Source: Microbacterium sp. PM5
GTDB taxonomy: Bacteria > Actinomycetota > Actinomycetes > Actinomycetales > Microbacteriaceae
DNA: 43,552 nucleotides
Reading direction: 5' to 3'
NCBI RefSeq assembly: GCF_003293595.1
Contig: NZ_CP022162.1
Coordinates: 1,974,774-2,018,325, forward strand
A program made the position numbers and the translations under genes. The notes below the pieces were generated by a model that worked only from the letters and a program-made list of their open reading frames with translations, did no database searches and was not told where the DNA came from. Shown in pieces: positions 15,440 through 24,004 of the stretch (position 1 is the first letter of the stretch; each line of letters starts with the position of its first letter).

Positions 15440-16866
15440 GATGTCGCTCCCTCGCGCATCGTGTCGGCGACGGCATCCGCCCCGTCGGTCAGCAGTTCGA
15501 TTCCCGGCCGGGCCCGCACGTCGTCGTCGCCCGCCCGGTACACGACGGTGCCGCCGACCACGGTGGTGACGACGCCGCCCCGCATATCGCGCCCGTCCCA
15601 CGGCGACAGCTTGTGCCGGTAGAGCAGACGGTGCGCGTCGACGGTCCACGACCGCTCCGGCGCGAAGACGGTGAGGTTCGCCCGCACGCCCGGTGCGATG
15701 ACGCCGAGGCCCGGCATCCCGGCGATGCGGGCCGGGCCGGTCGTGAACAGCGGCAGCAGGCTCTCCAGCGGGATGCCGCGGCGCGCCGCCTCGGTCCAGA
15801 CGCTGGCGAACCCGGTCTGCACGCCCGCGATGCCTCCCCACGCCAGCCCGAAGTCGCCGCCGCCGGCGGTCTTCAGCGCGAGGGTGGCGGGCGAGTGGTC
15901 GCTGACGATGGCGTCGATCGTGCCGTCGAGTACGCCCTCCCACAGCAGGTCCTGGTTGGCGCGATCGCGGATGGGCGGGCAGCACTTGAACGCGCTCGCG
16001 CCGTCGGGAACCTCTTCGGCCGACAGCGTGAGGTAGTGCGGGCAGGTCTCGACCGTGAGGCGGATGCCGTCGGCCTTCGCCGCGCGCACGGCGTCGAGCG
16101 CCTGCCCGTCGGCGACGTGCACGATGTGAGCCCGGGCCCCGGTGGCGCGGGCCGCATCGATGACGGCGGCGATCGCCGCCTCCTCGCTGACCGGGGGCCG
16201 GCTGCGCAGGAACGTGTCGTAGTGACGTCCGAGTTCGCCCGCCGGGCCCGCGCCGACCTCGACGGCGGCCTCGTGCAGGTGCGCCTCGTCTTCGGCGTGC
16301 GCGATGAGCAGGCCGTCGAAGGCGGCGATCTCGGTGAGCGCGGCGTGCAGGCCGGCGCGGTCGAGGTGACCGAACTCATCGATGCCGCTCGGCACGAGGA
16401 AGCACTTGAAACCGACGACGCCGGCGGCAGCGAGCGCGGCCAGGCTTCCGAGGTTCTCGGGCACGGCGCCGCCCCAGTAGCCGATGTCGACCGCGAGCTT
16501 GCCGACCGCCGCCGACCGCTTGGCGGCGAGCGCCGCGGGCGTCGTGGTGACGGGTACCGAGTTGAGCGGCATGTCGAACAGCGTCGTGATGCCGCCCGCC
16601 GCGGCCGCGGCGGTGCCGGTCGCGAAGCCCTCCCAGTCGGTGCGCCCCGGCTCGTCGAGGTGCACGTGCGAGTCGACGAGTCCCGGCAGCAGCACCTCGT
16701 CGGCGCCGAGCACGACGACGTCGGCGGATGCCGCGGCATCCACCCCCGCGAGGTCCTCGGGCGCCGCGACCTCGGCGATCACGCCGTCGACGATCCGCAC
16801 CTCGGCGGGCCGGAAGGCCCCCTCGATCCAGGCGCGCTCGGCCCGGATCACGCTCACGTCTGCCAC
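15436..16866 (-). CDS. allB: Allantoinase
   Basis: The 476-residue cyclic amidohydrolase carries DSHVHLDEPGR (metal His67 and His69), the carboxylated lysine Lys154 in GFKCF, His190 in LLIAHAEDE, HIVHVADG and SDHSP (metal Asp). GFKCF together with 'HLDEPGRTDWEGF' is typical of AllB, which opens the hydantoin ring of allantoin to allantoate, rather than of dihydropyrimidinase. It is encoded just after the racemase and two genes before pucG. The GTG start at 16866 has AGAGG nine bases upstream and overlaps the racemase gene by 13 bases. Length is normal. Confidence 0.92.
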   Translation of the reverse strand: MADVSVIRAERAWIEGAFRPAEVRIVDGVIAEVAAPEDLAGVDAAASADVVVLGADEVLLPGLVDSHVHLDEPGRTDWEGFATGTAAAAAGGITTLFDMPLNSVPVTTTPAALAAKRSAAVGKLAVDIGYWGGAVPENLGSLAALAAAGVVGFKCFLVPSGIDEFGHLDRAGLHAALTEIAAFDGLLIAHAEDEAHLHEAAVEVGAGPAGELGRHYDTFLRSRPPVSEEAAIAAVIDAARATGARAHIVHVADGQALDAVRAAKADGIRLTVETCPHYLTLSAEEVPDGASAFKCCPPIRDRANQDLLWEGVLDGTIDAIVSDHSPATLALKTAGGGDFGLAWGGIAGVQTGFASVWTEAARRGIPLESLLPLFTTGPARIAGMPGLGVIAPGVRANLTVFAPERSWTVDAHRLLYRHKLSPWDGRDMRGGVVTTVVGGTVVYRAGDDDVRARPGIELLTDGADAVADTMREGATS

Positions 16867-17687
16867 AGCATCGCCTCTCTCACCGTCGGTTGCGTAAGCG
16901 ACGTCATCGCGTCGCCCGCACGCACTTCCGACGCTACCCAGGCGTCGTTTCGCGGGTGTTTCCGCACCGGCGGCGGCGCATACTCGCCCCGAGAGCCGGT
17001 GCGCACGCCCATGCGGGCCATGCCGATCGCGAGGCCCACGGCGGCGGCGACCCCGTCGATGACGGGAGCATCGACACGGGCCGACAGTCGCGCGCAGAGG
17101 TCGGCCATGCCGGCGCAGCCCAGCACGATCGCATCGACCGGGTCACCGGCCGCCCCGCTCCCCGGGGGATCGAGCGCGGCGCGGCACTCCCGTTCGATGC
17201 GGGCCAGGGTCTGCTCGTCCGGCTCCTCGAGGTCGAGCACGGGGATCTCCACCGCGCGGTACTGCGCGCAGGCGCGCTCCATGCCGTAGCGGGCGACGAG
17301 GTCGCGGGCCCGACCGAGCGTGCGCCCGAGGGTCGTCACGATCGCGAAGCGACGCCCGGCGATCGCCGCCACGTGCATGGCGGCCTCCGCGATGCCGATC
17401 ACCGGCACGTCGACGAGTTCGCGGGCCGCGTCGAGACCGGGGTCGCCGAAACAGGCGATGACGTAGGCGTCGCTGCCGCCGGTGGCCAGATCGGCGCGGA
17501 TCAGCTCCACGACGGCGGCGGCCGCAGCCACCTCGTCGACATGGCTCTCCACCGCCGCCGGCCCCCGACCGGGATCGGGACACACGGCGGCGATCTCGAC
17601 ATCCGCACCCGACACCTCCCGGGCGGCGGCCGCAACGGTCGCGGTCATCGCCCGGGACGTGTTGGGGTTGATCAGGAGGATCCTCAC
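16854..17687 (-). CDS. Aspartate/glutamate/hydantoin racemase family protein (probable allantoin racemase)
   Basis: A 277-residue protein starting with the family signature ILLINPNTSRAM. The two catalytic cysteines are Cys79 (ACFGDPG) and Cys191 (VLGCAGMADL), both in their usual positions. Members racemise hydantoins or allantoin by two-base proton transfer. Allantoin racemase lets both enantiomers enter the pathway when allantoin arises chemically or from outside the cell. It lies between an allantoin-type permease and allantoinase, which supports that use. The GTG start at 17687 overlaps the permease stop (GTGA). The chain extends about 30 residues beyond the usual family length at the C-terminus. 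Confidence 0.85.
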   Translation of the reverse strand: MRILLINPNTSRAMTATVAAAAREVSGADVEIAAVCPDPGRGPAAVESHVDEVAAAAAVVELIRADLATGGSDAYVIACFGDPGLDAARELVDVPVIGIAEAAMHVAAIAGRRFAIVTTLGRTLGRARDLVARYGMERACAQYRAVEIPVLDLEEPDEQTLARIERECRAALDPPGSGAAGDPVDAIVLGCAGMADLCARLSARVDAPVIDGVAAAVGLAIGMARMGVRTGSRGEYAPPPVRKHPRNDAWVASEVRAGDAMTSLTQPTVREAMLWQT

Positions 17688-19354
17688 GGAGCGCCGGATC
17701 CCGCTGTCGTGCCGGTGGCGGCGGCCACGGGGATCTCGGCCGAGATGGCGGGCGGCTCGGCGGCCGCGGTCGCCGCGGCACCGTCGATCGTGCCGTCGGA
17801 GACGCCGTCGCTCTCGCCGTCGAACGTCGGCACCCGGGGGTCGATGCGCTCGAAGAGCGCGAACGCGGCGTAGCCCAGGCCGCAGCCGATGAACCAGCTG
17901 TAGTCGCTGACCCACGAGATGTCGAACAGTCCCATGTCGGCGAACAGCTTCGGGAAGACCCCGAGGAACACCGCGGGGATGCCGGCGACCAGCAGCGCCT
18001 TCATCGCGTTCGGGTTGAAACCGCGGCGGTACCAGTAGGGGCCGGTCGGGTCCATCGTGAACATGGCGTCGGTCTTGATGCGCTGGCGTCCGGCGACGTA
18101 GTAGCCGGCGATGAGGATGCCGAACAGCGGACCGATGAGCGCGCCGAGCAGGCCCAGCGTGTAGTGGATGGCGTCGTCGTTGGAGTACCAGTTCCAGGGG
18201 GTCAGGAAGACGGATCCCACCGCGGCGATCATGCCGCCGGCGCGCCACGAGATCTTCTTCGGAGCGACGTTGGAGAAGTCGAACGCCGGCGAGATGAAGT
18301 TCGCGACGATGTTGATGCCCACCGTCGCGGTGACGAACGTGAGTCCGCCGAGCAGGATCGCGAACCAGCCGTCGATGGCCTCCACCGTCTTGATCGGGTC
18401 GGTGATGAGCTGACCGAACACGGGCACGGTCGCCGAGGCGGTGATCACCGTCAGCAGCGAGAAGAACAGGAAGTTGATCGGCAGACCCCAGAAGTTGCCG
18501 CGCTTGACCGCCGCGAAGCTCTTGCCGTAGCGGGCGAAGTCGCCGAAGTTGAGCATCGGGCCGGAGAAGTACGACACGACCAGCGCGATCGCGGCGCACA
18601 TCACGGGGATCGACGACCAGAAGTCCAACTGCTTGGTCGACAGGTTGAACGAGATGTTCTGCCAGCCGGCCTGCGACACGAGGTAGACGGCGAGCGCGAT
18701 CATCACGACGTAGACGGCCGGGCCCGCGAAGTCGATGAAGCGGCGGATGACCTCCATGCCGTTCCAGAACAGCAGGAACTGCGCCACCCACAGGATGCCG
18801 TAGGAGATCCAGCCGAGAGCCGACAGCCCCAGGAACGACACGTCGAGCAGGGCGGCCGAGCCGGGCACGAACTTCAGGAACACGATGTTCAGCGACTCGG
18901 CGGCCAGGAACGTCTGCACGCCGTACCAGGCGATGGCGATCAGTCCGCGGATGATGGCGGGGATGTTCGCCCCGCGGATGCCGAAGATCGCGCGGTTGAC
19001 GACGGGATACGGCACCCCCGTCTTCTGGCTGGGCTTGGCGACGAGATTGGCGAAGTACTGCACGATGACGATGCCCACCAGCAGCGCGATCAGCACCTGC
19101 CAGCTCTGCAGGCCCAGCGCGAACAGCGAGCCGGCGGTGACGTAACCGCCGACGGAGTGCACGTCGCTCATCCAGAACGCGAAGATGTTGTACGCGCTCC
19201 ACTTCTGCTTGCGCAGCGGCGCGAGGTCCTCGTTGGCGAGACGCTCGTCGTACTGCGGCTTCATGTTGCCGGCGCCCGTGGGCATGCCGGCGGCTTCGAC
19301 GATGTCGTAGACACCGGTCGACGGCGGGGTCGATGTTGGGGTCAGAGAGGTCAT
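17684..19354 (-). CDS. NCS1 family nucleobase/allantoin permease
   Basis: A 556-residue membrane protein with about twelve hydrophobic segments and NCS1 hallmarks: LRKQKWSAYNIFAFWMSDVH near the start (the conserved NEDLAPL..W..YN entry), VPYPVVNRAIFGIRGANIPA, and LNFGDFARYG in the middle. NCS1 proteins are cation symporters for uracil, cytosine, allantoin or hydantoin. Context points to allantoin or hydantoin uptake. The start is ATG 19354 with GGAAGG six bases upstream. It heads the minus-strand operon and is preceded by two GTGAAG-N6-CTTCAC inverted repeats. The C-terminal 70 residues are a low-complexity cytoplasmic tail rich in Ala, Gly and Asp. Confidence 0.88.
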   Translation of the reverse strand: MTSLTPTSTPPSTGVYDIVEAAGMPTGAGNMKPQYDERLANEDLAPLRKQKWSAYNIFAFWMSDVHSVGGYVTAGSLFALGLQSWQVLIALLVGIVIVQYFANLVAKPSQKTGVPYPVVNRAIFGIRGANIPAIIRGLIAIAWYGVQTFLAAESLNIVFLKFVPGSAALLDVSFLGLSALGWISYGILWVAQFLLFWNGMEVIRRFIDFAGPAVYVVMIALAVYLVSQAGWQNISFNLSTKQLDFWSSIPVMCAAIALVVSYFSGPMLNFGDFARYGKSFAAVKRGNFWGLPINFLFFSLLTVITASATVPVFGQLITDPIKTVEAIDGWFAILLGGLTFVTATVGINIVANFISPAFDFSNVAPKKISWRAGGMIAAVGSVFLTPWNWYSNDDAIHYTLGLLGALIGPLFGILIAGYYVAGRQRIKTDAMFTMDPTGPYWYRRGFNPNAMKALLVAGIPAVFLGVFPKLFADMGLFDISWVSDYSWFIGCGLGYAAFALFERIDPRVPTFDGESDGVSDGTIDGAAATAAAEPPAISAEIPVAAATGTTAGSGAP

Positions 19355-19436
19355 GGGTACCTTCCAGGGGTTCCGAGGCAGTGACGGAGGTGGGGCGGAC
19401 CGCGACATGGAGTCCGTGGCCTGGGTGGTGCGTAAT

Positions 19437-19454
19437 GTGAAGTTATTGCTTCAC
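19437..19454. promoter_or_regulatory. Inverted repeat, operator candidate 1 (GTGAAG-N6-CTTCAC)
   Basis: GTGAAGTTATTGCTTCAC has perfect six-base arms, and its spacer starts TT like that of the second copy. It lies between the permease and the XRE-cupin regulator gene and is probably that regulator's binding site. Confidence 0.55.
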
Positions 19455-19488
19455 GCTGCGCGCGCGATTTCGCTCATGTAACGGCTGT

Positions 19489-19506
19489 GTGAAGTTGGAC
19501 CTTCAC
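19489..19506. promoter_or_regulatory. Inverted repeat, operator candidate 2 (GTGAAG-N6-CTTCAC)
   Basis: GTGAAGTTGGACCTTCAC repeats the arms of the first copy 52 bp away, on the side of the regulator gene. Two copies in one divergent region argue for cooperative binding and autoregulation. Confidence 0.55.
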
Positions 19507-19563
19507 ATGTGACGAACGCGTGAACCCCGACCGGAGCGGCGCCCGCTCGGCATCCGCGCCCGA

Positions 19564-19569
19564 TACGAT
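19564..19569 (+). promoter_or_regulatory. -10 box (TACGAT) for the XRE-cupin regulator
   Basis: TANNNT six bases before the ATG at 19576, with no Shine-Dalgarno: a leaderless-type promoter. Confidence 0.5.
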
Positions 19570-19575
19570 CGCGAC

Positions 19576-20202
19576 ATGACCCGCGCCCCCGCCGTCGATC
19601 CGCCGGAGCTCGATGCCGATCGCGCCGACAGTGCGACCGAGGGCGTCGGTGAGCGGCTGCGCGCGCTGCGGGTCGCCCGTGGCATGTCGGCGCGCGACCT
19701 TGCACGTCGACTCGGCATCTCGCCCAGTGCGGTGTCGCAGATCGAGCGCGGCGTGATGCAGCCGAGCGTCTCGCGCCTGATCGCGATCACCGACGAGCTC
19801 GACGTTCCGCTGACGTCGGTCTTCGACCCTTCCGGATCGCAGGCGCCGGCCACACCGACGAGCTTCGGACTGCGGCGCGCCGAGCACGACACCACGATCG
19901 TGCTGGAAGACGGCGTGACCTTCCGCCGCATCTCTCCGGTGCCGACTCCCGGCGTCGACTACTTCGAGTCGACCTACCCGCCCGGCGCGACCGCCCACAG
20001 CGATGCCGGGCTCTTCCGTCACGAAGGCTACGAAGTCGGCACGGTCGTCTCGGGCGAGCTGACCGTCGACTTCGATGACGAACGCGTTGTCCTGCGCCCC
20101 GGCGACGCGATCAGCTACCCGTGCTCGCGTCCGCACCGACTGCACAACACGTCCGGCGAACCGGTCGTCGCCCGCTGGCTCGTCGTGCACGGAGCCCACT
20201 GA
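19576..20202 (+). CDS. XRE-family transcriptional regulator with C-terminal cupin domain
   Basis: The 208-residue protein has an XRE helix-turn-helix at about 26-82 (GERLRALRVARGMSARDLAR, then LGISPSAVSQIERGVMQPS) and a cupin barrel at about 130-205 (EVGTVVSGELTVDFDDERVV, LRPGDAISYPCSRPHRLHN). Cupin regulators of this type sense small ligands and usually repress catabolic operons. It stands between the two arms of the urate/allantoin cluster, next to two GTGAAG-N6-CTTCAC repeats. I infer that it controls the cluster in response to a pathway intermediate such as allantoin or allantoate. It is followed by uraD with a one-base overlap (TGATG). Confidence 0.88.
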   Translation: MTRAPAVDPPELDADRADSATEGVGERLRALRVARGMSARDLARRLGISPSAVSQIERGVMQPSVSRLIAITDELDVPLTSVFDPSGSQAPATPTSFGLRRAEHDTTIVLEDGVTFRRISPVPTPGVDYFESTYPPGATAHSDAGLFRHEGYEVGTVVSGELTVDFDDERVVLRPGDAISYPCSRPHRLHNTSGEPVVARWLVVHGAH

Positions 20203-20708
20203 TGGTCGCCGAGATGAGCATCGACGCGTTCGACGCGCTCCCGGTGGATGCCGCGGCATCCACCGTCGGCGTCTGGGCCGCCGTCCCCGCCTGGGTCGAC
20301 GCCGTCGTCGCGGGGCGTCCCTACGGAACGCGCGACGCGCTGATCGCCCGGGCGGACGCCCTCGCGCGCACCTGGACGCGCACCGAGCTCGACACCGCCC
20401 TCGCCCACCACCCGCGCATCGGCGAGAAGCCGCGCGGCGCGGGAGCCGACGCCGAGGCGTCGCGCCGCGAACAGGCGTCGATGTCGTCGGCCGCGGCCGC
20501 GACGGCGACCGCGATCGCCGACGGCAACGCCGCCTACGAGGAACGCTTCGGCCGCGTCTTCCTCATCCGCGCGGCCGGACGCACGCCCGAGCAGATGCGC
20601 GACGAGCTCGAGCGCCGCCTCGGCAACGACGACGAGACCGAGGCCGCCGAGGCCCTCGACCAGCTGCGCGAGATCGCGCTGCTGCGGCTGGAGGCGACGA
20701 TCGCATGA
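20202..20708 (+). CDS. uraD: 2-oxo-4-hydroxy-4-carboxy-5-ureidoimidazoline (OHCU) decarboxylase
   Basis: A 168-residue helical protein with the catalytic signature HHPRIGEKP (His70) and the downstream 'YEERFGRVFLIRAAGRT' and 'RRLGNDDETE' motifs of the family. It decarboxylates OHCU stereospecifically to (S)-allantoin, the last step of urate oxidation. The start is ATG 20202 with GGAG about seven bases upstream; it overlaps the regulator stop by one base. An ATG at 20214 is less well served. It is coupled to the HIU hydrolase gene (ATGA). Confidence 0.9.
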   Translation: MVAEMSIDAFDALPVDAAASTVGVWAAVPAWVDAVVAGRPYGTRDALIARADALARTWTRTELDTALAHHPRIGEKPRGAGADAEASRREQASMSSAAAATATAIADGNAAYEERFGRVFLIRAAGRTPEQMRDELERRLGNDDETEAAEALDQLREIALLRLEATIA

Positions 20709-21025
20709 CCCACCTCACCACGCATGTGCTCGACGGCGCGGCCGGAGCCCCGGCATCCGGCGTCGACGTGAAGCTCCTCGACGCCGACGGAGTCGCCGTC
20801 GCGAGCGGGCGGACGGATGCCGACGGGCGTCTCGCCCTCGGACCCGACGAGCTGCCCCGGGGCACCTACGCGCTCGTGTTCGCGACCGCGCCGTACTTCG
20901 CAGCCCGCGGCACCGAGACGTTCTATCCGTCGGTCACGGTGGCCTTCACCGTCGCCGACACCCGTCACTATCACGTGCCCCTGCTGCTCAGCCCGTTCGC
21001 CTACTCCACCTACCGCGGCAGCTGA
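20705..21025 (+). CDS. uraH: 5-hydroxyisourate hydrolase (transthyretin-like)
   Basis: A 106-residue protein with the diagnostic N-terminal LTTHVLD (His7), the FYPSVTVAFTV strand pair, RHYHVPLLLSPFAYSTY and the C-terminal YRGS tetrapeptide, all required in the active site of HIU hydrolase tetramers. It converts 5-hydroxyisourate, the product of urate hydroxylation, to OHCU. Start ATG 20705 overlaps the uraD stop. Its size is typical. Confidence 0.95.
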   Translation: MTHLTTHVLDGAAGAPASGVDVKLLDADGVAVASGRTDADGRLALGPDELPRGTYALVFATAPYFAARGTETFYPSVTVAFTVADTRHYHVPLLLSPFAYSTYRGS

Positions 21026-21066
21026 CCCGGCGCGGGGCGGCCACGGGCCGGGCGCGGCCCGTGGAA

Positions 21067-21139
21067 CCGCGAGACACCGTCCCCGCACCGAGACACGCGC
21101 TGGGCACCGGTGTCTCGGTGCGCAGCGCGTGTCTCGCGG
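21067..21139. repeat. Palindromic mini-element with GAGACAC arms
   Basis: Two nested perfect inverted repeats: outer CCGCGAGACAC (21067-21077) with GTGTCTCGCGG (21129-21139), inner GCACCGAGACAC (21085-21096) with GTGTCTCGGTGC (21110-21121). The order of four related arms is the same as in the GAGAAAC elements at 820 and 10041. It lies between uraH and hpxO. Confidence 0.7.
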
Positions 21140-21244
21140 GCGGCGGCGGGCCGGGGCCGAGCGTGCGGGGCCCCCGGGCGCGGGGGGCGGGTGGGAGGGC
21201 GCCGGCGGTTACGCCGGGGAAACGTTGCGGTGACACGGCATCCG

Positions 21245-21250
21245 TAGCGT
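21245..21250 (+). promoter_or_regulatory. -10 box (TAGCGT) for hpxO
   Basis: TAGCGT, identical to the boxes at 99-104 and 173-178, ends seven bases before the ATG at 21258. No ribosome-binding site is visible, so the transcript is probably leaderless. Confidence 0.5.
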
Positions 21251-21257
21251 GGCGGGC

Positions 21258-22448
21258 ATGAAGGTCATCGTCGTCGGAGCGGGTGTCGGAGGAACGAGCG
21301 CGGGCATCGCGCTGCAGCGGCTCGGGCACGAGGTCGTCATCTACGACCAGATGCGCGAGAACCGCCCGGTGGGAGCGGCGCTGTCGCTGTGGTCGAACGG
21401 CGTGAAGGTGCTCAACTGGCTCGGACTCGGCGCCGAGGTCGCAGCCCTGGGCGGCGACATGGCCGACATGGTCTATCTCGACGGCCACACCGGCGAGACG
21501 ATGTGCGACTTCTCGCTCGCACCCGTCACCACCCAGACCGGTCAGAAGCCGTACCCCGTCGCCCGCGCCGACCTGCAGGCGCTGCTCATGGAGCGGTTCG
21601 GACTCGACGGCATCCACCTCGGCAAGAAGCTCACCGGCATCGCCGACGACGGCACGCGCGTGACCGCCACGTTCGCCGACGGCACGACCGACACCGCCGA
21701 TATGCTCATCGGCGCGGACGGCGCCCGCTCGATCGTCCGCGATTATGTGCAGCCCGAGGGCGCGCCGCCGATCGCGCGCGAGTACTCGGGGTACACGAAC
21801 TTCAACGGACTCGTGCCGGTCTCGGAAACCATCGGGCGCGCCACGGCCTGGACGACGTATGTCGCCGAGGGCAAGCGCGCCGCGGTCATGCCGATCGCCG
21901 GCGACCGCTTCTACTTCTGGTTCGACATCCCGCAGCCCTCGGGACTCGCGTACGATCGCGGCGACCTCGCGCCGCTGCGCGAGGCGTTCGGCGACTGGGC
22001 ACCCGGGGTGCAGGAGCTGCTCGACGCGATCGATCCGGCCGCCTCGCTCAACCGCGTCGAGATCTGGGACATCACCCCGTTCGACACCTGGACGAAGGGC
22101 CGGGTCGCGATCCTCGGCGACGCGGCGCACAACACCTCCCCCGACATCGGCCAGGGGGCGTGCTCAGCGCTCGAAGACGCGTTCGCGCTCGGCATCGCGT
22201 TCGCCACCAACACGCTGAGCGTCGCCGACACCCTCCGCCGGTACGCCGCCATGCGCGTCGAACGGGCGGGCGAGCTGGTGCTGCGGGCGCGAAAGCGCGG
22301 GTGGGAGACGCACGCGTTCGACCCGGCCGTCACCGACGCCTGGTACGAGAGCCTCCGCGGCACCGACGGCGCCGGCATCATCCGCGGCATCGTCGGCAAC
22401 ATCGAAGACAGCCCCGTCAACCTCGGCGGCGGTCTGCTCGCGGACTGA
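21258..22448 (+). CDS. hpxO: FAD-dependent urate hydroxylase (HpxO-like)
   Basis: A 396-residue class A flavin monooxygenase. It has MKVIVVGAGVGGTSAG (dinucleotide fold, GxGxxG), LIGADGARSIVR (the DG motif) and GDAAHNTSPDIGQGACSALE (the GD motif). The 'MKxIVxGAGxGG', 'GAALSLWSNGVKVL' and 'YTNFNGLV' stretches match HpxO, which oxidises urate to 5-hydroxyisourate using NADH and O2. With uraH and uraD just upstream, the three-step urate-to-allantoin route is complete. A GTG nine bases upstream is in frame, but the -10 box at 21245 would lie too near it. Length is normal. Confidence 0.9.
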   Translation: MKVIVVGAGVGGTSAGIALQRLGHEVVIYDQMRENRPVGAALSLWSNGVKVLNWLGLGAEVAALGGDMADMVYLDGHTGETMCDFSLAPVTTQTGQKPYPVARADLQALLMERFGLDGIHLGKKLTGIADDGTRVTATFADGTTDTADMLIGADGARSIVRDYVQPEGAPPIAREYSGYTNFNGLVPVSETIGRATAWTTYVAEGKRAAVMPIAGDRFYFWFDIPQPSGLAYDRGDLAPLREAFGDWAPGVQELLDAIDPAASLNRVEIWDITPFDTWTKGRVAILGDAAHNTSPDIGQGACSALEDAFALGIAFATNTLSVADTLRRYAAMRVERAGELVLRARKRGWETHAFDPAVTDAWYESLRGTDGAGIIRGIVGNIEDSPVNLGGGLLAD

Positions 22449-22553
22449 GTGCGCCGCGGCATCCGCCCCACCCCGTCGGCGCGTCAGGGCGAGAGCCTTG
22501 CCGTTCGGGTGCGCGCACCTGGGCAGGGCGGGCCGGCCCGCGAGGGCGCGGCG

Positions 22554-23942
22554 TCAGAGGCGGCGGGCGATGGATGCCGCGACCGTGAGCCACGCATCGC
22601 GGGTCTCTGGCGACAGGGCATCGAAGTCGATCGGACCGCCGTCGACGAGCGCCGCATCGAAGGGCACGTGCACGACCTCGGCCGTGACCTGCGAGAAGTG
22701 GCGCTCGAGGCGCTCGGCGAGCTTGCGATCGGGCTTGGCGGACGGCGCCGCCAGGATCGTGACGGCCTCGTCGATCTTGTGGTCGAAGCCCTTCTCGCGC
22801 AGGCCGTCGAGCAGCCATGCGGCGCTGGCTGCGGTGTCTTCGCGCACGGTCGAGACGATGACGAGCTGGTCGGCTGCGGCGACGGCGGCGACCCAGTTCG
22901 AGGCGCGCATGTTGTTGCCGGTGTCGACGATGAGCAGGCGGTAGTAGCGCGAGAGCACGTCGTGCAAGCGGTCGAAGGCGGTCGCGTCGATGGTGGAGGA
23001 TGCCGCGGCATCCTCGTCCGAGGCGAGCACGTCGAAGCGGGCGTCGACCTGCGTGCGTACGTAGGTGTCGAGCGCCGCGAGGCTCGCTCGATCGGGCGTG
23101 GCGAAGCGGTCGAGGTCTTCGAGCAGGTCGACGGCCGTGCGGTGGTGCGGCGCGTTCTGCGCGCGCCAACCGAGCGTGCCGCGGGTCTCGTTGTTGTCCC
23201 AGGCGAGCGTGGCCCCACCGCGCTGGGTGCCGAAGGTCGCCGCCAGCAGCAGCGTCGACGTGGTCTTGTGGGCCCCGCCCTTGGGATTGAGCACCACGAT
23301 CGTGCGCGGCGCGTCGAGACGGCGCTGCACGAGTCGCTCGCGGTCGAGGCGCGACTGCTCGGCCTTGCCCGGGCGCGGCGAGATCGCGCCGCCGGTGAGG
23401 CGACGGATCGCTCCGCGCCACCCCTCGGTCGCCCGCGGACGCGCGCGGTCGGCGCGAGAGTTGAGCAGGTCGTCGACCGTCGGCGTGGCCCGCTGGGCCG
23501 GGGTGCGCTGCGCACCCTCGCGGCGGGTGCCGCCGCTGCGGAGGGGCCCGTCGATCGCACTCACCGCGGACGTCGCGGGGGAGGGCTCGGAAGTCGCAGC
23601 GGGCTCGCTCGCACCCGCCGCGACGGGCACGGCGGAGATCGGGGCGATAGGGGCCGCTGCGGGCGCAGCCGCCGAGACGGGCTCGGCCACCACCTCCGTC
23701 GCGGACGCGGTGGCCTCGGTGAAGCTGCCGTCCGGGCTGACCACGAGCGCCCACCGCGTCGCACCATCGACGACGGTCGCCGTGACGGGCTCCCCCGCCG
23801 ACGCGGCCATCAGCCGGATCGACTCGACGATGCGGCTGCGCAGGCCCTCCTGCGTCGAGGCGAAGACCTCGTCGACCTCACCGGCGAGGTGGATCTCGGC
23901 GGCGGTCTGCGAAGTCACGAGCACGGTGGGTTCGAAAGTCAC
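22554..23942 (-). CDS. MinD/ParA-like P-loop ATPase
   Basis: The 462-residue product has an acidic, Ala/Pro-rich N-terminal half of about 240 residues and a C-terminal deviant-Walker ATPase. The P-loop is NPKGGAHKTTS (KGGxxKT preserved; the usual GVG is GAH). The switch region reads WDNNETRGTLG, and LLIVDTGNNMRASNW replaces the usual 'vDtppg' Walker B. A run of this kind is found in actinobacterial 'chromosome partitioning ATPase-like' proteins of unknown function; no ParB or parS is seen here. The GTG start at 23942 has GATACT seven bases upstream, so it may be leaderless. A longer upstream reading to 24119 overlaps the sucP gene and is unlikely. Confidence 0.8.
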   Translation of the reverse strand: MTFEPTVLVTSQTAAEIHLAGEVDEVFASTQEGLRSRIVESIRLMAASAGEPVTATVVDGATRWALVVSPDGSFTEATASATEVVAEPVSAAAPAAAPIAPISAVPVAAGASEPAATSEPSPATSAVSAIDGPLRSGGTRREGAQRTPAQRATPTVDDLLNSRADRARPRATEGWRGAIRRLTGGAISPRPGKAEQSRLDRERLVQRRLDAPRTIVVLNPKGGAHKTTSTLLLAATFGTQRGGATLAWDNNETRGTLGWRAQNAPHHRTAVDLLEDLDRFATPDRASLAALDTYVRTQVDARFDVLASDEDAAASSTIDATAFDRLHDVLSRYYRLLIVDTGNNMRASNWVAAVAAADQLVIVSTVREDTAASAAWLLDGLREKGFDHKIDEAVTILAAPSAKPDRKLAERLERHFSQVTAEVVHVPFDAALVDGGPIDFDALSPETRDAWLTVAASIARRL

Positions 23943-23967
23943 GCCTCCGAGTATCCCATCCGGTGCT

Positions 23968-24004
23968 GCTCGCCGCCGGGGCGGGGCCTCACCCGGCGGC
24001 GAGC
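23968..24004. terminator. Strong hairpin at the sucrose phosphorylase stop
   Basis: GCTCGCCGCCGGG (23968-23980) pairs perfectly with CCCGGCGGCGAGC (23992-24004) around an 11-base loop that contains the sucP stop codon. It separates sucP from the ATPase gene. No T tract follows, as is usual in actinobacteria. Confidence 0.6.

Noticed and set aside
15436..16866. Dihydropyrimidinase/hydantoinase as the identity of the cyclic amidohydrolase
   Set aside because: GFKCF and the sequence after HLDEPGR match allantoinase better, and the neighbours are allantoin pathway genes.
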